In this document: positions 33,801 through 64,000 of the stretch, piece after piece
Layout: every line of letters begins with the position of its first letter
How positions within the stretch are numbered: the stretch's first letter is position 1
Assembly: GCA_030248195.1 (NCBI GenBank)
Contig: JASAND010030764.1
Coordinates: forward strand, 22,813 to 86,812
Direction: 5' to 3'
Length of the DNA: 64,000 nt
Origin: Trissonchulus latispiculum
Taxonomy: Eukaryota; Nematoda; Enoplea; Enoplida; Ironidae
Translations under genes and position numbers: made by a program
The notes under the pieces: generated by a model
What the model was told of the DNA's origin: nothing
Database searches by the model: none
The model's input: only the letters and a program-made list of their open reading frames with translations

Positions 33801-34079
33801 TAATTGATAAAAGTGATAAAACTAACGTTATTTTGCGTATCCGCAACTTTTAGAAAACAATCACAAAATAATTTCGTTTGTTTTCTAATTGTTTTCTAGA
33901 ACAGAAAACAACAAGAAAACAATTTGAAAATAATTAGAAAATAAAACTTCAAAACTTTCTCATTGTTTTCTAGATTAGAAAACATTAGGAAAACAATTAG
34001 AAAAAACACCTGTGCATTAGAAAACAATTAGAAAACAAATAGAAAAATAATTGTTTTCTAATTGTTTTCTGGAAATGGG

Positions 34080-36580
34080 CTTCGTGTGACCCCCCCCCCA
34101 TAGGTGTAATTGGGTAACCCCCCAGCCATTTTTTCAAACCCTTACAAACCCCCCAAAATTTTTGGGGGCCCCCAGCCCCCCCCAACCGAAAAATTGGCCA
34201 AAAATTGGGTATTTTTAGGGTAAATTTTGCAAATTTTTCAAAAGAAGTCCTCTAATTTTTGGCTTAACGTGTGTATTATCGCGAGAAATACACGTTTATA
34301 ACGGTTTTATGGACTTTCTGGCTCAATATTGACCTTATTTTAGACTTAGAAACATGTTGGCAATCAAGTTTTCGAGTTTAAAACCCATGTATAATGTCAA
34401 AATTACTTCATAGTTGAATGTTTTTTGGCATTAGCAATGGCTGAAAATGCGATTTTTGACATAACAATAGAAAAATTTTTTGGGGGAGGTTTGGGGGGGT
34501 CGTGGGGGGGGGGGTTTGGTGCATAGATGTGGTAGGGGGGGACCCCCCCGCCCACCAAAATGACAAATTTAGGCGACCTCCCCCCACCAAAGTGACAAAT
34601 TTTGGCGACCCCCCCCAGATTTTCAGATTTTTGCAACCCCCCCCCCAGATTTTTGGCCAATAAGGCCAAAAATGGCATAAAATCGGAAATTTAGGGGGGG
34701 GCCCATAGGTGTACCACCTGTTTGGGTTGGCGGGGGGAGTAAAAAGTCCAAATCTGGCTTGGGGGGGTCTGGGTCTCAACAATCGGAAATTTTCAAAAAA
34801 CTGTACCCAAACTGTACCCAATTTTTTCAGCTAAAAATGGCCCTTTTTTGACATAAAATCGACTATTTTCGACATAAATTTAATAAAAAACCACTCGTAT
34901 TGCGTTTTAAAACCTATTTTTTAGCGTTTTTAACTGTTTCTAGACAATTTTTTCAGAAAAGTTTTGAAAATTGCCAAAATTTTTACAAAAATTTAGCATT
35001 TTTTCTCTTGTTTGGACCCCATTTTAGGGGGGGAGGGGGGTCTGAGCCCGGCTTGGGGGGGGGGGAGTAGTCGAGGTCGGGTATGGAGGGTGCAGATGTG
35101 GCTGGCGAAAAGTGGGGGTGGGGGTTCAGAAAAAGTAGGGACGGGGGTTTGGCGAAAAAAGGGGGGGGGGGGTCGAAAAACGTCGATTTGGGGGGAGGGG
35201 TAAGAAAAATTTTCGAGAGGGGGGTCGGCGAAAAATTGGTTTTTGGTTAAAAAAATGAAAAATTTTCTCAATTTACAGCTATTTTCAACTATTTTTAGCT
35301 TAATTAAGCTAATTCTAGCAATTTTTCGCTAATTTTTGGAATTTTGTTGAATTCTAAGCTAAAAATTTTCAAAAATTTAGGTAGGGGTTAGAAAATTTTT
35401 AGGGGGGAGGGGTCTGAAAAAATCGATTTGGGGGGAGGGGTAGGAAAAAATTTTTAGGGGGGGGTCGGCGACCCCTCCATTTGGGGGGAGGGGTCCCCCC
35501 CCCACCCCCCCCCTAACACACCTATGTGGGGGGTGGGGGGTCTGGCCTCTCCGTGGGGGGGGGGTAGCACAGGGGGTAAACTGTTGCCTGGTACACCTAT
35601 GGGGGGACCCCACCCTCCGTCGGAACCCCCTCCTCCCAGATTTTTTCCCCACCATGGTTTGGGGGGGGGTCTAAAAAGGGGGCCCCCCAAATTCCGGGGG
35701 AGGGAGGGGGCCATAGTTTCCTTTGGGGGGTGTATCCCCCCCCCAAATTTTTGACCAAATTTACCCCCACCCCAGATTTTTTGACTTACCCTCCCCCAAC
35801 TTTTGGCTACCCCCCCCCCGAACGCCCCCCAACGATTTTTGGACCCAAAAAGTTAGCTAAATTTGGTCGAAAAATGGTCATTTTTTGAAAATTTTTTCTC
35901 AAATTTTGACCTAAAATCGCTTTAAGACGGTGCAAAAACGCCTAAAGCGTTAAGAACAAGCCTTATTTTGATGAAGAAAGGGCTAAATTACAGAAAATTT
36001 TGCATTTTTTGGCCATTTTTCGAAATTTCTGAGGTCCGAATTCTGGGGGGGGGGTTGGGGGGTACCCCCCATCACATTTTGGAAGTCGGCCAAGATTTAC
36101 CCCCCCCCCCAGACCCAAAGTTCCAGGGAAACTATGGAGGGGGCCATAGTTTCCTTAGGGGGGGTATCCCCCCCAAAATTTTCGACCAAATTTACCCCCC
36201 CCCCCCTCGAAAAATGGTCATTTCTTGAAAAAGTTTTCTAAAATTTTGGCCTAAAATCGCTTTAAAACGGTGCAAAAACGCCTAAAACGTTAACAACAAG
36301 CCTTATTTTGATGAAAAAAAGGCTAAATTACAGAAAATTTTGCATTTTTTTGGCCATTTTTCGAAATTTCTGGGGGGGGGTTGAGGGGGGTACCCCCATC
36401 ACATTTCGGAGGTCGGCCAAGATTTGCCCCCCCCCAGACCCAAAGTTCCAGGGAAACTATGGAGGGGGCCCGGCCCCCCAAACCAATTTCCCGTTACACC
36501 TATGCCCCCCATAATACCCGCCTTGTTAAAGTGTGGTCTCAGGGGGCAAACTGTAGCCTGGTATACCTTATGCGTATATA
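34080..36580. other. Zone of G and C homopolymer runs in palindromic repeat fragments
   Basis: Dozens of G7-G13 or C7-C13 runs occur, often near ACACCTATGGGGGG or its complement. A block around 35965-36200 (GAAAGGGCTAAATTACAGAA... then GGGGGTACCCCC...) is repeated at 36305-36480. No genuine gene is visible; the Pro/Gly ORFs follow from composition. Confidence 0.6.
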
Positions 36581-36681
36581 TACCACTCGTACTAAACATA
36601 ATTTTCAGTGGTTTTTGTTTTTGTAACTTTGTAACACGGTGTAGGGCATGTCTATAGAGGTGCCGCTGCTGGTTTCTATCG

Positions 36682-36871
36682 TGGTGATTTCATAGTTCTA
36701 GCCGCAAGCAGACGCACGTTAACGCGTCTATGTGTATGTCGACGTCTGCATGAGTCTGTGAGCGTGAACCTGTTACAAAGGGACTATATATGAAACTTCT
36801 AAAACAGCGTGTTACATTCGTAGGCATCGACTCGCATCTGTGACCATTTACGACGACTATGAAATCACCTT
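36682..36871. mobile_element. Short MITE, relative of 6496-6661
   Basis: The left end GTGGTGATTTCATAGTTCTA and the right end CTATGAAATCACC are inverted, and the GCAAGCAGACGCACG block just inside the left end also occurs in the 6496 element. Confidence 0.7.
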
Positions 36872-37417
36872 TAATGTTTTTTATGTTTATATAATTAGAA
36901 ATCGGTTTTTGTTTATTGGATCCTTGCCCTTGTGAGTTTTTGGAATTTCTGTATGCATTCATTAGTTGGCGCATCTTTATGTTTTATTCGTACAACTTGT
37001 CTTAACCCCACCTTATCGAGATCGTCGTTAAAAGCCCTTTGTCTTTCTACTCGATCTACTTTTTCCATGTAAGTTCTGCTCTTTTTCCTTTCATAACTTT
37101 AATTGTTGAGACAATACATAATCTACACTTTACTATATTCCTGCCGAAGAGCTGGAGTCTAAGTAGGACTTGTAAAAAAGGTATGAATATTTTGAAATCT
37201 TAGAAAATTAAAAAATTTATATCAGCAAATGTAAAATATATATAGATTTGTAATGCGAATGTAAAGTGAGCCAGCAAGTCCGGCTCCGGCAAAAGTATAT
37301 AGGCTGCCTGCATATATATAATGTACGTACGTAATGATTTTCAAGTAAACTTAATATTCATTAGATCCCCAAAATGAAATCGAAGCTAACAATTCACATG
37401 GTTTATTAAGCAATACT

Positions 37418-37760
37418 CTGGGCTTACTCTAGTGGGGGGCCATAAACACCCTTCCCCCCAAAAATCTTTCCCCCCCACAAGTGGGCTCCCCTTTTGGTAC
37501 CAAATTTTATTCTGAAAAAATCGCTCAGAAGGCCAAATTTTCAAAAATTTTCCGGCTTCGCCGGAGATTTTTCCTAAATTTTTGCCCTTTTCATCACTAA
37601 ATCCTCTTATTTTTGCTATAAAAATCAACTTTTATAGTAGATGCCAGAAAAATAGCGATATTTTTAGCATATTTTTCGAAAAATTTTCGCCCCCCCCCCA
37701 AAATTCCTTTTGGGGGGGCCCAAGGAGCCCCCCCATGAAAAATCCCTAGAATAAGCCCAG
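37418..37760. mobile_element. MITE with CTGGGCTTA(T/C)TCTAG ends and 5-bp TSD, copy 1
   Basis: CTGGGCTTACTCTAG at the left, CTAGAATAAGCCCAG at the right, and ATACT repeated directly outside both (37413-37417 and 37761-37765). The interior has C/G runs and a central CCGGCTTCGCCGG hairpin. The same element lies inverted at 51115-51521. Confidence 0.85.
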
Positions 37761-37978
37761 ATACTTAGATTCCGCTTGGTCTTTTCAGTTGAAGTATATA
37801 CCAGATTTAGGTGTTGGGAGACATGTGATAAATCATGGCTTTCTTCTTTCTTTCGTTTTGATTCCTTTTTATGCTTGTCGGGTATCTAAAGTCTGACCAA
37901 AAATTCTTGGAACCGAACTGTGTGCACTTGTCCTGAGTTAACCTTTGAACTTAGTCTATATAAAGTATATATATAACA

Positions 37979-38121
37979 AGGTTAACAAAAAAATCACCCG
38001 AAATTTTAACAAAAAAATCACCCCACCCTGACTCACAGGAAAGTCGCAGAGACCCAATTTTTTGCGTGGTGATAGCCACACATCTCGACATTACAGCCTG
38101 TGAGTTTGAGCCCCTAGTCCC
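37979..38121 (-). repeat. Dispersed repeat, partner of 31461-31615
   Basis: An inverted match to 31461-31615. It is interrupted at its end by the palindromic element that starts at 38127. Confidence 0.75.
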
Positions 38122-38126
38122 TGTCC

Positions 38127-39196
38127 GAATATCCGGTCGATTTACGGTTCTGAGCTTTGAAATTTGATATTTCATGGGCTATTATCTCAGTATCCGGTTG
38201 GTCCGGAAGTCAAATTATTTCATTAAAATGATATTTCGTCTATCCCTAACAAGCATCAACCTCAATTTACTTCATATCTGCTGTAACTTTTGAATGATGG
38301 AGTTTTAAAAATGGTTCAAAAATAACATATTTATTGCATGCGACAAAGCTAAGCATATCGGATCAAATCTCATATCCGGTTTAACAATTAGACAAAACCA
38401 GCAAAATCAGCCCACTTTTAGAATGCTATCATTCAAAAATTACAGCAGATTATCATTTGGCAATCTGCTATAATAATATAATAATACAGCAGATAATCTG
38501 CTGTAATTTTTGAATGATAGCATTCTAAAAGTGGGCTGATTTTGCTGGTTTTGTCTAATTGTTAAACCGGATATGAGATTTGATCCGATACGCTTAGCTT
38601 TGTCGCATGCAATATATACGTATTAGAGATGCACCGGGGCCGCCACTACCGGGGCCGGGGCCAGCTCTCGGCCCCGGTTAGGACCGGGGCCGGGGCCAAA
38701 TCGCGGCCCCGGTGCCGGGGCGGGGCCTTAATGGTAGAAAGTAGCTCAAATTTTTAAAAATTTTAACTGGTCACGAAAATCTGGTACAAACGCTATATTA
38801 ATGTAGTTTTCGTTCAGTCAAGTGACTAATCTCCTTGTTTTTATTTATTTTTGCCGTCAAAAGTTGCAAAATTCTAGTAAAAAGACAGTTAAAACTTCTA
38901 CGAAGTTAGCTGAGTTCAGGCTCCGGTTGAAGCCGGGGCCTGACCACCGGGGCCGGGGCCGGGCTAGGCCCCGGTGCATCCCTAATATATATATAAGTTA
39001 TTTTTGAACCATTTTTAAAACTCCATCATTCAAAAGTTACAGCAGATATGAAGTAAATTGAGGTTGATGCTTGTTAGGGATAGACGAAATATCATTTTAA
39101 TGAAATAATTTGACATCCGGACCAACCGGATACTGAGATAATAGCCCATGAAATATCAAATTTTAAAGCTCAGAACCGTAAATCGACCGGATATTC
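38127..39196. mobile_element. Near-perfect palindromic element with AATATCCGGTCGATTTAC ends
   Basis: GAATATCCGGTCGATTTACG at the left pairs with CGTAAATCGACCGGATATTC at the right. Arms of about 350 bp pair continuously to a centre near 38460-38490. The right arm is interrupted by a hAT-like element (38624-38984). It is non-coding. Confidence 0.85.
38624..38984. mobile_element. hAT-like MITE with TAGAGATGCACCGGGGCC ends (nested)
   Basis: It begins TAGAGATGCACCGGGGCC and ends GGCCCCGGTGCATCCCTA, and its ends are made of repeated CCGGGGCC words. Flanks ATACGTAT and ATATATAT are an imperfect 8-bp duplication. Termini of the TAGRGATGCACCGG type are common in hAT elements. A larger relative lies at 41321-42258. 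Confidence 0.8.
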
Positions 39197-39829
39197 TATT
39201 ACTTTGACGCCGGTAAACTGAAGGTAGCTTCCCAAATATTCATTGTGCCAAAAACGAACATTTTTATACGCGATTCCGAGGACCAGACCGGAAAAACCGA
39301 GTTTTTCCGGTTTTTTTCGCACCGGATACTACCATAAATAATGCAATTTTGGTCCAAATTGGACAAAACTTCGTATTTAGACTACGTAATTTCGACCCGC
39401 TGAATCCAAAAATTTAATCAGCGAAACTGTACGGCCTAGCCATCTTGCTGTACGGTTTTTGTGACTTAGACATCCGGTTACTGGACATGGACCGGATATG
39501 ACCGGATTTTCGGAGAAGTCTTGGGCCAAGGACCAATATGCAGTATGAATTATATAATTAGCACTCTCTTTCCGTATCTGAAGCTGGCTAGCTAGGGGCC
39601 AAAAATCCTGAAAGTACCATTTCCGTATTGGAGGACCCAGGACAGGTCCAAATGTAGATTTTAACAGCCGATTGAACGTAAAAACCATTCTCTACACGAT
39701 AGGCTAACAAGTTTTATCAAATTATATCGTTTTTAGCATTTTTCAAAAATTGCTCTATGTTTATGTGTTAAACTTTGTGAAACCTGTCCGTTTGATGCTG
39801 CATTTTCAAAATGGAACATGAAAACTCAA

Positions 39830-40145
39830 AAAAGGTACCTAGATCGGGTTTTTTGATTTATACTAGCTAAAAAAGAGTTGAATTTTACACCGGAAGTGTC
39901 AGAATAGCGCTATGACAATTTTTGAGACCTGTGAGGGGTGGGTTTTCCCCCATTGGGTTTTCCCCCCGCTACTTTTTGCGTTATACCGGCCTAACGGTAC
40001 AACATAGGGAAGTGCAAATGGGATTAAAAGATAGATCTAAGTACGCCAAGTACGATGGTATATAAAGTTCTCATCTAGCCCTTATAATAAAAAAGTTCCA
40101 GCCAAAATCCGAAAATGTGGGCTTTCCCCCCCATGGCTATATATA
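39830..40145 (+). repeat. Dispersed repeat with GGGTTTTCCCCC words, copy 2
   Basis: It contains the same landmarks, in the same order, as 33490-33800: TAGATCGGGTTTTTTGAT, GGGTTTTCCCCCCGCTAC and GAAAATGTGGGCTTTCCCCC. Confidence 0.7.
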
Positions 40146-40376
40146 TAAAGACCGGATATGATGGTTCTGCCGGATTCTCCTCCTGCTGAGGTTTCTAAAA
40201 ATATATACCTTGCATAGACTAACTTCAAAGGTTAACTCAGGACAAGCGCTCACAGTTCGGTTCCAAGAATTTTTGGTCAGACTTTAGTTACAGAGGTCAT
40301 GTAGACTCATACCGTTTTCTTGCATTATATGCGTGGTAACATGACCATGATCTATTGACTTGTATATATTTTCCAG

Positions 40377-63112
<22,736 letters not shown>

Positions 63113-64000
63113 TTTGCTGATGTGCACACTCACATGAAATTTATACTTTTATGATCATTTTGGATTATCTATTTTATTTATGTTCCGTTTATTTTTGCAC
63201 AAGGTGGCATTATGTTGGCACTGGGCTTTTCTCTTTGCTTTACAGGATAGATTAATATTGGAGATAGACGGAGCGTTGCGTATTCCCTATCCAATCTATT
63301 ACGTCTCAGTATCTCTAAATGGACCGTTGTGAGACTGGAAAATGGTCACGGTCATTATGGTCTTCGTGCTTTTTGATTGAACTGTGCCATTCATGCATTG
63401 CCTAATGTTGGCCCACTGTAGTAAAATTCTTTTATCGTTAACTAATGTATAGTTGGGTAGGAATCAGTGTTGTCCGTAATAATATTCAAATTCAGGACAC
63501 ACTTTTATTTTTTTGCTTTTGTCTCTCAGTACCCTTGTATTTTCACATTTATTTTCTATTCCAGCTTATGTTAGTAATGCCAGGCCAAAATATATCAATG
63601 AACACTTGGGTGGGATAGATAATTCAAACTTACATAATGGTGTATAGAATGCCCGTTAACCTTTCTTTTTCTAAAATATCCATACATCAGTGATGGGACA
63701 CCTATTCGTATCGTAACGTTTCCAAAACTCCACACCTAATCTGCATAAAAATCGTACTGTACTTAGAAATATTGCACCATGGCATTGACCCGTATCGCCA
63801 AATATCAGAAATGCTATGCTATGCAGTGCATTTCAGTGATGGAACCGGGTCACTTACGCTTGACCCGGTGACCCGGTTTTCCTAAAAATTCCAAATCTGC
63901 AAAGAAATCTTTGATTTTGCCTAAGCACGCTATATTTTTGGCTTCCATGTTCCATCACCACCCCGAAAAGAATAACTATGACATACATATGTTTCATCAT
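63113..64000. other. IDE 3' flank
   Basis: I see no canonical AATAAA here. A small hAT-like MITE, CAGTGATGGAACCGGGTCA...TGTTCCATCAC, lies at 63834-63958, and CAGTGATGGGACACC at 63690 may be the end of a relative. No further gene was found. Confidence 0.5.

Larger units (their letters stand above)
37887..40287. mobile_element. 2.4 kb inverted-repeat element with nested insertions, just upstream of IDE
   Basis: TAAAGTCTGACCAAAAATTC and the next 60 bases at the left are matched by an inverted copy ending in GAATTTTTGGTCAGACTTTA at the right (40205-40287). Inside lie a palindromic element (38127-39196) and repeats. The right end is about 90 bp from the first recognised IDE coding exon. Confidence 0.75.

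Noticed and set aside
34403..36657. Several Pro/Gly-rich ORFs
   Set aside because: They come from G and C homopolymer runs; no start context or domain supports them.

Overview
The window is nuclear DNA from an animal. It has spliced genes with GT-AG introns, a clear metazoan-type insulin-degrading enzyme gene, BEL/Pao and non-LTR retrotransposon remnants, Polinton (Maverick) virus-like sequence, many hairpin MITEs, and microsatellites. The density of palindromic elements and long G/C runs would suit a marine invertebrate such as a sponge or cnidarian, but nothing here fixes the phylum. There are only two host-type genes, both on the + strand. Most of the rest is transposon debris.

Layout. 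1-6190: the 3' part of a gene for a large secreted protein, in two exons (to 3450, then 5631-6190). It has an N-glycosylated multidomain body, a Cys/Gly-rich insert, a furin-type RRKR site and a Thr-rich mucin-like tail. An in-frame TAG interrupts it at 270. Its intron carries a MITE packed with GTTAAAATTAAC-like motifs. 6200-11620: no gene, but a ~0.17 kb MITE, a 1.2 kb inverted-repeat element and a 0.7 kb TTAA-flanked foldback. 11622-17300: two head-to-head copies of a composite element. It has long terminal inverted repeats, a fragment of Polinton-type major capsid and adenain-like protease genes, and a module containing a hammerhead ribozyme. 17345-22860: a degraded intronless ORF ending in a NADAR domain, followed by long T- and G/T-rich non-coding DNA with a retroelement-like end. 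22864-23750: a fourth ribozyme module abutting a truncated TBP-like ORF. 23885-26563: a rearranged BEL/Pao element between 148-bp LTRs. 26564-28800: a third capsid/protease/ribozyme composite. 28801-30005: a non-LTR reverse transcriptase remnant split by a MITE. 30.0-40.3 kb: repeats only, including a TTAA element, (TTG)n and (TA)n microsatellites, a zone of G/C homopolymer runs, and a three-level nest of inverted-repeat elements ending just upstream of the next gene.

40377-63112: insulin-degrading enzyme (IDE), 18 recognised coding exons that join in phase to 977 aa from an ATG equivalent to the mammalian internal start. The HxxEH zinc motif, the third zinc ligand Glu and a peroxisomal-type ARL C-terminus are all present. 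Its introns hold at least ten MITEs with visible target-site duplications. Two of these sit within about 20 bp of a splice donor.

The most unusual material is the family of ribozyme modules joined to Polinton late-gene debris and to a TBP-like ORF. Three copies share the same inactivating lesions, so an already broken element was amplified. The second is the NADAR-domain ORF in transposon-like surroundings.
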